Shown here: positions 1-6,447 of the stretch, piece after piece
Numbering within the stretch: position 1 is the first letter of the stretch
Layout: each line of letters opens with the position of its first letter
Source of the DNA: JANNWF01 sp052390415
Lineage (GTDB): Bacteria > Pseudomonadota > Gammaproteobacteria > Xanthomonadales > Xanthomonadaceae
Direction: 5' to 3'
NCBI GenBank assembly: GCA_052390415.1
Contig: JBQTGY010000078.1
Location: 1 to 14,833, forward strand
DNA length: 14,833 bases
Position numbers and translations under genes: made by a program
Notes under the pieces: generated by a model
The model's input: the letters and a program-made list of their open reading frames with translations, nothing else
Told to the model about the DNA's origin: nothing
The model's database searches: none

Positions 1-1943
1 GTTTGTTGCGTGAAGGTCAGGAGCAAGCCTTGATGGCGTCCGCCGAGGCGTTGGCACGCGCGGTCGCTGCACGGCCGGGGGATTTGCCTGAGCGTGGTCC
101 CAGTCTCTTCGTCCAAGCGTTGCCACGAGCACCGGTACTGGATGCCGGTTTTGCCGATTGGCCCGGATTGAGCCAACGCGGGTTTCGGGGCGAGGACGGC
201 GTTGAGCGTCTACGCGTGGCGCTAGGACATGTCGATGACACGCTGTATCTGCGCCTTGAAGTCGTCGCGCCACCGGGCCAGCGAGCTGATGCGTTGTGGC
301 CGCGGTTAGGCAGCAGTGATCACCTCACGCTGTCACTGGATGGCACCTTTGGCGTCATGAATCTGCGTCTCGCCAACGCCAGCAGTGGTCCGCTGCAGGT
401 GATCGGAGAAGACGGCAATGCCGCCGCCATCACCCTGCGTGGTGCGTGGGAGGATACGGGTGCCGGCTACGCCATTGAAGCGCAACTGCCGCAGGGTGTA
501 TTGCCGGAACGGTTGGGCGTGCAGGTACACCTGACCCATCCGACGCTGTCGACCAATCCGGCCACTCGGCCCATCAGCATAGGCACCGCCAGCGAATCGC
601 CGCAGTCGTTATGGCCGCTGTTGAAGCGCAGTGACCGCCTGGCGCGCCCGCTGCTGCCCTTGTTGCCGAACGACATGCGCGCACGCCTGGTTGCCGCCGA
701 AGGCTGGGTATTGGCCGAAGCGGGTGATGTCGCCGAAGTCGATGCCGAAAGCGAACCCGCGGCCACCCTGCCCTGGTGGCGACGCGAGCTGTACCAGCAA
801 CTGCTGTATGCCGCTGATCCTCTGACCATCGACGATCTGGGTGCCGCGCGCAGCGACCGACCGGAAGTGTGGCAAGCGCTGTCGGGCGTGCCTGCCACGG
901 CCTGGCGGCGTGATCGCGACGCTTCTCGGCTGTTGCTGTCGGCGGCCGTGCCGATCAACGGCAATGCGGGCGTGCGTGGTGCCTTGCTGCTGGAGCGTGA
1001 GCAACAAACCTTGCAGCTGATCGATCGTGGCTTCGGCAGCTTGATTGGTAGCACCCTGCTGGTGCTGTTGGCGGCGGGCGGTGTGCTGCTGCTGTTCGCG
1101 ATTCGGCTGAGTTGGCGCATCGGACAGCTGCGCAATGCGGCTGAAACGGCCTTGCAACACGATGGCTCATTGCGCGCGTTTCCGCGCAGTACCTCGACCG
1201 ACGAGATCGGTGATCTATCACGCAGTTTCGCGCGCCTGTTGGATGAGGTGGCCGCCAACCAAGCCTACCTGCGCAGCCTGGCCGGCAAGCTCTCGCATGA
1301 ATTGAATACGCCCCTGGCCATCGTTCGCGGCGCGCTCGATAACATCGATCCGCAGGCCATGCGCGGCGAGCTGCTGGCCTGTGTCAAACGGGCCAAGAGC
1401 GGCGGTGATCGCCTAGCGGCAATCGTGCGCGCGATGAGTGAAGCCAGTCGCATCGAACAAGCTATCGCCGGCGCCGAAACCGCCGACTTCGACTTGCGCC
1501 AACTGATCAGCGACTGCGCCGCCAATCACGCTGATTTGCTGGCGCCGCGCAGGCTTGAGCTGCGTCTTCCGGAGGTCACGCTGCCGCTTTTGGGTGCGCC
1601 TGATCTGATCGCGCAAGCGCTGGACAAGCTGATCGACAACGCGCGCAGCTTTACGCCCATCGATGGCTGGATACGCATCAGCCTGCACGCACATGCCGAC
1701 GGGTATCGCATTGCGGTCGCCAACTGCGGCCCGCTGCTGCCTGCGAGCATGCGTGGACGCTTGTTCGAATCGATGGTGTCGGTGCGTCCGGCGCAGCGGG
1801 CCGATGGGGTGCACCTGGGGTTTGGCTTGTATCTGGTTCGACTGGTGGCCGAATGGCATCGCGGTCACGTCAGTGCCGAGGATCTGCTGGACAAGAGTGG
1901 CGTCGAATTTTCGATGCACTTGCGCGGATTGCCGCGGCGATAA
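1..1943 (+). CDS. Sensor histidine kinase, N-terminus outside window (sortase-system PdsS-like)
   Basis: Membrane sensor kinase that would autophosphorylate on His and pass the phosphate to a response regulator, not in this window. Residues are counted from the codon at position 3. About 34-195 is a predicted extracytoplasmic domain with a CBM9/DOMON-like pattern (VLDAGFADW, then DDTLYLRLEV and SDHLTLSLDG). A hydrophobic segment lies at 347-369, followed by a HAMP-like linker ending near EIGDLSRSFARLLDEV. The HisKA H-box is SHELNTPLA with H432. The ATPase domain has an N-box (IDNARSFTP, N546) and a G2 box (GFGLYLV, 606-612). The G1 box reads VANCGPLLP, lacking the usual Asp. The visible 646 residues lack only a probable cytoplasmic tail and first membrane helix. 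The overall architecture and the LFESMVSVR stretch resemble the proteobacterial dedicated sortase system kinase (TIGR03785), recalled from memory. Kinase identity is sure; the subfamily is tentative. Confidence 0.9.
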   Translation, partial: LLREGQEQALMASAEALARAVAARPGDLPERGPSLFVQALPRAPVLDAGFADWPGLSQRGFRGEDGVERLRVALGHVDDTLYLRLEVVAPPGQRADALWPRLGSSDHLTLSLDGTFGVMNLRLANASSGPLQVIGEDGNAAAITLRGAWEDTGAGYAIEAQLPQGVLPERLGVQVHLTHPTLSTNPATRPISIGTASESPQSLWPLLKRSDRLARPLLPLLPNDMRARLVAAEGWVLAEAGDVAEVDAESEPAATLPWWRRELYQQLLYAADPLTIDDLGAARSDRPEVWQALSGVPATAWRRDRDASRLLLSAAVPINGNAGVRGALLLEREQQTLQLIDRGFGSLIGSTLLVLLAAGGVLLLFAIRLSWRIGQLRNAAETALQHDGSLRAFPRSTSTDEIGDLSRSFARLLDEVAANQAYLRSLAGKLSHELNTPLAIVRGALDNIDPQAMRGELLACVKRAKSGGDRLAAIVRAMSEASRIEQAIAGAETADFDLRQLISDCAANHADLLAPRRLELRLPEVTLPLLGAPDLIAQALDKLIDNARSFTPIDGWIRISLHAHADGYRIAVANCGPLLPASMRGRLFESMVSVRPAQRADGVHLGFGLYLVRLVAEWHRGHVSAEDLLDKSGVEFSMHLRGLPRR

Positions 1944-1974
1944 TTCAGCCGGCGAGTACGCATCGTTTAGAGAC

Positions 1975-2061
1975 GTAGCCCGGATGCAGGCCCGTCGCGT
2001 CGGAATCCGGGTGTGCGGGCACAATAAATCCCCGGATTTCGCTGCGCTGCATTCGGGCTAC
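1975..2061. repeat. REP-type inverted repeat pair (GTAG-type BIME)
   Basis: The left arm starts GTAGCCCGGATGCAG and ends AATCCGGG (1975-2011). The right arm (2031-2061) is its imperfect inverse, starting CCCGGATT and ending CATTCGGGCTAC. A loop of about 19 bases separates the arms. The GTAG ends match the REP class linked to RAYT (TnpA_REP) transposases. The repeat sits between the convergent kinase and scoB genes, where REP pairs commonly lie, and its strong hairpin could help end transcription from both sides. There is no U-tract, so I do not call it a standard terminator. Confidence 0.75.
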
Positions 2062-2078
2062 TGCGGTTCGACGCTCGA

Positions 2079-2711
2079 TCAGCCCTGCAACAACTCCACA
2101 CCCGTCTTTGCCTGCAACTCCTCGGCCGTGATGCCGGGCGCCATCTCCAACAAGCGCAAGCCCTGCTCGGTCACATCCATCACGGCCAGTTCTGTAATGA
2201 TCCGATTGACCACGCCCACGCCGGTCAAAGGCAAGGTGCATTCCGGCAGGATCTTGTGTTCGCCGGTTTTCGCGGTGTGCTCCATCAGCACCACCACACG
2301 TTTGACCCCGGCAACCAGATCCATCGCGCCGCCCATGCCCTTCACCATCTTGCCCGGCACCATCCAGTTGGCCAGATCGCCGCGGTGGGTCACCTGCATC
2401 GCACCGAGAATGGCGAGATCGATGTGGCCGCCGCGAATCATCGCGAACGAATCGTGGCTACCGAAATAACTGGCGCCGATGCGTGCGGTGACAGTCTGTT
2501 TGCCGGCGTTGATCAGATCTGCGTCAACGGCATCTTCGGTCGGAAAGGGGCCAATACCGAGCAGGCCATTTTCTGACTGCAACCAGACGTCCATGCCATC
2601 AGGAATGAAGTTGGCGACCAAGGTCGGCAAGCCGATTCCCAGGTTCACATACGCACCATCAGTCAGTTCTTGCGCGGCGCGTTGCGCCATTTGATCGCGG
2701 GTCCAGGGCAT
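2079..2711 (-). CDS. scoB: 3-oxoacid CoA-transferase subunit B
   Basis: Beta subunit of succinyl-CoA:3-ketoacid CoA-transferase, cytoplasmic. With ScoA it moves CoA between succinyl-CoA and acetoacetate (ketone-body use). At 210 residues it has the usual subunit B length. It opens with the family pattern YVNLGIGLPTLVANF, then has the SENGLLGIGPFP segment; the Glu of SENG is the catalytic residue that forms the glutamyl-CoA intermediate. Further family blocks are HIDLAILGAMQV, MGGAMDLVAGVKRVVV and ELAVMDVTEQGL. The ATG at 2711 is preceded by GAGG nine bases upstream, just before the TAG stop of the upstream 91-codon gene, so translation of the two is probably linked. It is the last gene of the sco operon and ends before the REP pair. 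Xanthomonas relatives are often labelled lpsJ. Confidence 0.95.
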   Translation of the reverse strand: MPWTRDQMAQRAAQELTDGAYVNLGIGLPTLVANFIPDGMDVWLQSENGLLGIGPFPTEDAVDADLINAGKQTVTARIGASYFGSHDSFAMIRGGHIDLAILGAMQVTHRGDLANWMVPGKMVKGMGGAMDLVAGVKRVVVLMEHTAKTGEHKILPECTLPLTGVGVVNRIITELAVMDVTEQGLRLLEMAPGITAEELQAKTGVELLQG

Positions 2712-2717
2712 GTTGAC

Positions 2718-2993
2718 CTACCTCGTTTGGGTGATGGCAGTGAAGGTTGAATCCGGCTCTTGTCGCCATTCTGCGTGTGCCAGCAGCGCGGCTTCGGGAA
2801 GCTCATCGCGGTACAAGCGCCGCGCGCGTGCCAAACGTCGCGCAGAGTAATCAAGGTGCGTCGGCAGTGATGCATCGACGAGCACACAGGCTGCTTCAAA
2901 CATGGCCGCTGCCCCGCGCATACGTTGCAGCGGTGTCAGCTGCCGATGATGCTCAGCCACCCGCTCGGCTACGGCGTGGGACGTGTCGTTCAT
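2718..2993 (-). CDS. Small hypothetical protein paired with nucleotidyltransferase
   Basis: A 91-residue soluble, charged, probably alpha-helical protein of unknown function. The visible core is RMRGAAAMFEAACVLVDASLP, followed by a basic helix (SARRLARARRLYRDELP). Similar small proteins with a MFE-A-LVxASLP core often lie beside nucleotidyltransferase-fold genes in other bacteria; that is recollection, not a search result. Its ATG overlaps the upstream gene's stop by four bases (ATGA, 2993-2990), so the two are very likely translated together. It ends six bases before scoB. It has no signal peptide and no membrane segment. It could be a partner or antitoxin-like subunit of the nucleotidyltransferase, which is inference from pairing only. 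Confidence 0.75.
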   Translation of the reverse strand: MNDTSHAVAERVAEHHRQLTPLQRMRGAAAMFEAACVLVDASLPTHLDYSARRLARARRLYRDELPEAALLAHAEWRQEPDSTFTAITQTR

Positions 2994-3529
2994 CGATATA
3001 CGCGCTCGAGCATTCGCAACACGCCCAGCGTCTCAGCCCATCGTCGTAGATAGTCGTCATCCAGCGACGAATCGACCAATGACTTCACATCGCGCAGCTG
3101 CAATTCGGATTGACTGTCCGCTGCCCACACCAATTTTGAAAGCAGCAAATCTTCGCGGCTCACAATCCAGGTATCGATGTCGCCTATGCGCGCTGGCTGC
3201 CGCCTGGCGAATTCCAACTCGCGGTAGGCATCTTGCTTTCGAATGATGAAGTCGATTTTGATGCCGCTTTCGAGATGCATCAGGTTGAACATGCGCTGTG
3301 TCTGAACAGCCTCGTTGGCCGCGTCGCCATCCACGTAAAAGTCCGGCGAGAATGCTTCAATCAGGCGCCGCAGCGAATCTGTGTCGGGTGCAATCACCCA
3401 GTCAATAACCCGCGTCATGCGCGGGGTGGCGTAGAACGCCAATGCAAACGAGCCCGTCAACATGTAAGGAACGCCAGCGGCTTCCAGCCGACGACTGACG
3501 ATGCCCCACAGTTCCAGCTCGCCAAGCAT
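2990..3529 (-). CDS. Nucleotidyltransferase-fold protein (AbiEii-like), metal motif altered
   Basis: A 179-residue cytoplasmic protein of the MNT/AbiEii-like nucleotidyltransferase superfamily. The N-terminus carries the signature GVPYMLTGSFALAFYATPR, with T25-G26-S27 as the nucleotide-binding turn. Relatives then usually read TRDID, giving two metal-binding Asp; here the sequence is TRVID (V41, D43), so the first Asp is replaced by Val. The third acidic residue is probably D93 in KIDFII. The C-terminal half has the REDLLLSKLVWAADS and LRDVKSLVD blocks typical of these proteins. It starts ten bases after scoA ends, has no clear Shine-Dalgarno sequence, and overlaps the 91-residue gene by ATGA. 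Members can be toxins, antitoxins or orphan transferases. Substrate and activity are unknown, and the Val may mean reduced catalysis. Confidence 0.8.
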   Translation of the reverse strand: MLGELELWGIVSRRLEAAGVPYMLTGSFALAFYATPRMTRVIDWVIAPDTDSLRRLIEAFSPDFYVDGDAANEAVQTQRMFNLMHLESGIKIDFIIRKQDAYRELEFARRQPARIGDIDTWIVSREDLLLSKLVWAADSQSELQLRDVKSLVDSSLDDDYLRRWAETLGVLRMLERVYR

Positions 3530-3539
3530 GCTTAGTTGC

Positions 3540-4277
3540 TTATGCCGACACGCTAACTGTGCGCTGTTCGATGCGTTTTTCTGGTGTGGCGTTGACCACG
3601 ATGCGATCCACGTAGATCCCGGCTAGATGCACGTGATCCGGATCGATGGAGCCGACCTCGACCAGTTGCTCGACTTCAGCCACACAGACCTTGCCGGCCA
3701 TCGCGCAGGCCGGGTTGAAGTTGCGCGCAGTCTTGCGGAACAGCAGGTTGCCGGCGGTATCGGCCTTCCACGCTTTCACCAGCGATACGTCCGCGTGCAG
3801 CGCGGTTTCGAGCACGTAATGATGGCCACCAAACATCCGCGTTTCCTTGCCCTCGGCAACGATGGTGCCGTAACCGGTGCGGGTGAAAAACGCGGCGATG
3901 CCGGCACCACCCGCGCGCAGGCGTTCGGCCAACGTGCCCTGCGGATTGAATTCAAGCTCCAGTTCGCCGGCCAGATACTGTCGCTCGAATTCCTTGTTCT
4001 CGCCGACGTAGGACGAAATCATTTTCTTGATTTGCCGCGTCGAGAGCAGCTGGCCGAGGCCAAAGCCATCGACGCCAGCATTGTTTGAAATCGCGGTGAG
4101 ATTCTTCACTCCGGAATCGCGCAGCGCGGCAATCAGCGCTTCCGGAATACCGCACAAACCAAAGCCGCCGACGGCCAGGGTCTGCCCATCCGCCACCAGT
4201 CCATGCAGCGCCGTCGCGGCGTCGGGATAGAGTTTGCTGCGTCCATTGGCGGGAGCGCTATTGGGGGTCGCCGTCAT
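3540..4277 (-). CDS. scoA: 3-oxoacid CoA-transferase subunit A
   Basis: Alpha subunit of succinyl-CoA:3-ketoacid CoA-transferase, partner of ScoB. At 245 residues it matches the family. It shows the N-terminal GGFGLCGIPE glycine-rich motif, then NNAGVDGFGLGQLL, SSYVGENKEFERQY, LEFNPQGTLAERLRAGGAGI and FFTRTGYGT, all hallmark subunit A blocks. The ATG at 4277 has AAGG six bases upstream. It is the first gene of the operon and lies 97 bases from the end of the glycan operon on the same strand. In most genomes scoA and scoB are adjacent or overlap; here 828 bases holding two other genes part them. Xanthomonas relatives are often labelled lpsI. The N-terminal ~12 residues are non-conserved, so a slightly later start cannot be excluded. 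Confidence 0.95.
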   Translation of the reverse strand: MTATPNSAPANGRSKLYPDAATALHGLVADGQTLAVGGFGLCGIPEALIAALRDSGVKNLTAISNNAGVDGFGLGQLLSTRQIKKMISSYVGENKEFERQYLAGELELEFNPQGTLAERLRAGGAGIAAFFTRTGYGTIVAEGKETRMFGGHHYVLETALHADVSLVKAWKADTAGNLLFRKTARNFNPACAMAGKVCVAEVEQLVEVGSIDPDHVHLAGIYVDRIVVNATPEKRIEQRTVSVSA

Positions 4278-4374
4278 GTCAGGCCTTGCAAGTTGAACCG
4301 CGGAACCCGAAGTTTACCCCGCAGCGCAGCAGGGTGGACCCGTACCTTTGGGCAGGTTGGGGCTGCGCTTCGTA

Positions 4375-4794
4375 TTACCGATAGATCCAATACTTGGAGA
4401 CCACAAAACCGAGCAGGGCCAAGCCTGCGTCCACCATCGGCTTGCCCAGCCACGCGGCCCACAGACCCTGCTGCTCACTCAGCGCATTCACCGCCCAGGT
4501 GCTGATCGCGGTGGCAAGCAGCCAGAACATAAGAAAGCGGAGTAGTCGTCTGGGCAGCCGCCTCGCGTTCGCTTGTGGGCCGGCAAAGGTGTAGCGGGCA
4601 TTGAGAGCAAAGCCCAACAGCGCACCCAAAACGCGTGCCGCCAGATTGGCCGGTGCAACCGCGATGCCGGCCCAGGTCAAGCACACGAAGCACAGCCAGT
4701 CCACCAGCAGTTGCACGCCGCCCACGACGGCATAGGCGACCGCCTCGCGCAGCGTCCGTGAGCGATCATCGCCGACGCGGATGCGCTCGTTCAT
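4375..4794 (-). CDS. GtrA-family membrane protein (first of two)
   Basis: A 139-residue inner-membrane protein of the GtrA family (PF04138), thought to flip or help move polyprenyl-phosphate-linked sugars. Four hydrophobic segments are visible at roughly 17-40, 48-66, 84-103 and 115-135. The two family motifs are GFALNARYTF (61-70), ending helix 2, and FVVSKYWIYR at the very C-terminus. An in-frame start exists at 4866, but the ATG at 4794 has GGAGG four bases upstream and gives the standard family length, so I chose it. It is the last gene of the glycan operon, 90 bases after the FAD oxidoreductase, the only non-overlapping junction there. A second GtrA gene lies three genes upstream. Confidence 0.88.
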   Translation of the reverse strand: MNERIRVGDDRSRTLREAVAYAVVGGVQLLVDWLCFVCLTWAGIAVAPANLAARVLGALLGFALNARYTFAGPQANARRLPRRLLRFLMFWLLATAISTWAVNALSEQQGLWAAWLGKPMVDAGLALLGFVVSKYWIYR

Positions 4795-4798
4795 GGCG

Positions 4799-4803
4799 CC
4801 TCC
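4799..4803 (-). promoter_or_regulatory. Ribosome binding site of the first GtrA gene
   Basis: GGAGG on the minus strand, four bases before the ATG at 4794. It decides against the longer in-frame start at 4866. Confidence 0.6.
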
Positions 4804-4884
4804 AAGCAGGGCGGCGTTAACGTTGGAAAGGCATCTCCGGCATCGTTGGCTTTCGCGCGCCGGCATGGATGGTCGAGCCTGCCA

Positions 4885-6447
4885 TCAGATCCGAAGTGCA
4901 CTGGCGATCCGGTCGGCATTGGCCATGATGGTGAGGGTGTGTGCCTTGGCCGGCAGCATGGGCAGGACCGCGCCGTCCACGACATGCACGCCGGGCAGGC
5001 CGACGACTTCGCCGTCCAGGTTGCATTCGTGTGGCAAGGGTTGCAACGCGTGCGGCAGCGTCGCGGCGTAGTGCAGATCGGCACCCGCTGCGCCGGCGAC
5101 AAAACTGCCGGGTAACATCCAGCCGCCCAGGCGCCGCAGGCCTGAGGCCAGACGCTTGCTCGCAGCAGCGAGCAAAGCCGGGAGGCGTGGGTCAGCGCCG
5201 GGTTGGATACGCATGCCGCCGTCGCTTTGCAAGCTCAGCTGGTGTGAAGAAAGGCTGCCTGGCAGGAACAGATTGCCCACCACCGTGGCCGGCAGCAGCG
5301 CTCGCAGCAAGGGCAAACCGCTACGACGTTGGATCGGCAGGTGACGGAGAAACTCGGTCATCGGCAGACCTTGGGTACTGAACAGGTTGCCAAAGACGTC
5401 GTGGCCTTCGACCGACAATGCGTAGGACAGCTGCGCCAGACCAAAGGCGCGTGAGCGCTGCATTCCCAGTGCTGTTGGCAACAGCAGCAGAAAGGCCGCC
5501 ATCGGATTGGATTGCAGCCGTAGCTGGGCGGGTTTCGCGCGCAGGGCATTCCAGACCAGCCGGGTGGTCGCGAGCGTGCCTGCCGCCATCAGCACACGGC
5601 CCGCACGCAATTCGCGTTGCCCGGCAGATCCAGCGATCGCCAACCGCCAGCCACCGCCAGGATCGGCATCGATGCGCTCGACACGCGAGTGTGCTTCGAA
5701 GCGAACGCCGGGATCGCGGCGCAGCTGCTCCAGATCGAAGGCCGCCGTCCAGGTGGCGCCACCGGCACATCCCCACAGGCACATGCCGGACAAATCGCAG
5801 GCAGCGCGCCCAGCGCGCGCCTCCGCCAGTACTGCCACGCGGGCGCGGCCGATGCGCAGGCCGGCCGGCGCGCGCCGACGGCGGGCCCACAGGCGTTGCT
5901 GCAGCGCATCCAGCGGAAGCGCGGGCGCACACCATTCATCGATACCCAGATAACCAGCGAGATCGTCGTCACTGGCACCGCTGAGACCCATGCGCTCGGC
6001 AACCGTCCGCATCGACGTTGCAAGCGCTGCCTTTACATTACGCAGCGGGCCGAGTTCATCAGCAGAAAATGCGGCGACACCGCAGCCCCAGGCATTGGAC
6101 AGCCCGCCCGCCGTCAATGCCCCCACCACTTCGAATCCATCGGCCGCCTCGATGCGGTTGGCGCTGGCGAAACTGTCGAACACGTAGCGCAGTCCGGGGA
6201 TCCGCAGCTTGGGTGACACCGCCGCCGTGTTACCCAGCGACTCACCGGCATTACCGACCTGCCATAACCATTGCGTGTGGTCGCTGCGGCGCAGGTCCAG
6301 ATAGGCGCCAGCGGGCGGCGCGGGGCGTTGGGTGCCTCCGGCTTCCAGCAAATGCACGGGGATGCCCCGGCGGCGCAAAGCGAGCGCCGCGCTGACGCCA
6401 GCCGGGCCGCTGCCGACAACCACGACAGCCTGCGATTCAGCGCTCAC
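4885..6447 (-). CDS. GMC-like FAD-dependent oxidoreductase
   Basis: A 520-residue flavoprotein, probably oxidising an alcohol group on a sugar or lipid-linked sugar. The N-terminus has the FAD dinucleotide-binding fold VVVVGSGPAGVSAALAL with G12xG14xxG17 and acidic E35 at the end of strand 2. GGLSNAWG (114-121) is the conserved GMC-type block near the flavin. The C-terminus has HVVDGAVLPMLPAKAHTLTIMANADRIA, the typical last FAD-binding segment, with H503. A cysteine-rich stretch CDLSGMCLWGC (C217, C223, C227) is seen in a subset of these enzymes. No signal peptide or clear membrane helix. An open frame continues upstream to 6837, but that part overlaps the SDR gene; the GTG at 6447 overlaps the SDR stop as GTGA and lies just before the FAD motif. 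Family is sure; the substrate is not. The neighbours point to surface glycan work. Confidence 0.88.
   Translation of the reverse strand: MSAESQAVVVVGSGPAGVSAALALRRRGIPVHLLEAGGTQRPAPPAGAYLDLRRSDHTQWLWQVGNAGESLGNTAAVSPKLRIPGLRYVFDSFASANRIEAADGFEVVGALTAGGLSNAWGCGVAAFSADELGPLRNVKAALATSMRTVAERMGLSGASDDDLAGYLGIDEWCAPALPLDALQQRLWARRRRAPAGLRIGRARVAVLAEARAGRAACDLSGMCLWGCAGGATWTAAFDLEQLRRDPGVRFEAHSRVERIDADPGGGWRLAIAGSAGQRELRAGRVLMAAGTLATTRLVWNALRAKPAQLRLQSNPMAAFLLLLPTALGMQRSRAFGLAQLSYALSVEGHDVFGNLFSTQGLPMTEFLRHLPIQRRSGLPLLRALLPATVVGNLFLPGSLSSHQLSLQSDGGMRIQPGADPRLPALLAAASKRLASGLRRLGGWMLPGSFVAGAAGADLHYAATLPHALQPLPHECNLDGEVVGLPGVHVVDGAVLPMLPAKAHTLTIMANADRIASALRI

Noticed and set aside
467..1258. 263-codon open frame on the minus strand
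   Set aside because: Antisense to the histidine kinase; Ser/Arg-rich composition and no motif.
4311..4316. TAAACT as a -10 box for the sco operon
   Set aside because: The hexamer is in a reasonable place upstream of scoA, but the region 17 bases further up has no -35-like sequence, so I could not support a promoter.
4323..4369. Eight-base inverted repeat AGCGCAGC/GCTGCGCT as a terminator after the glycan operon
   Set aside because: The 31-base loop is long, there is no T-run, and such GC-rich short arms arise by chance here.
4795..4884. Possible small gene or promoter in the gap before the last GtrA gene
   Set aside because: Only the ribosome binding site is convincing; I saw no promoter pair, hairpin with T-run or coding pattern.
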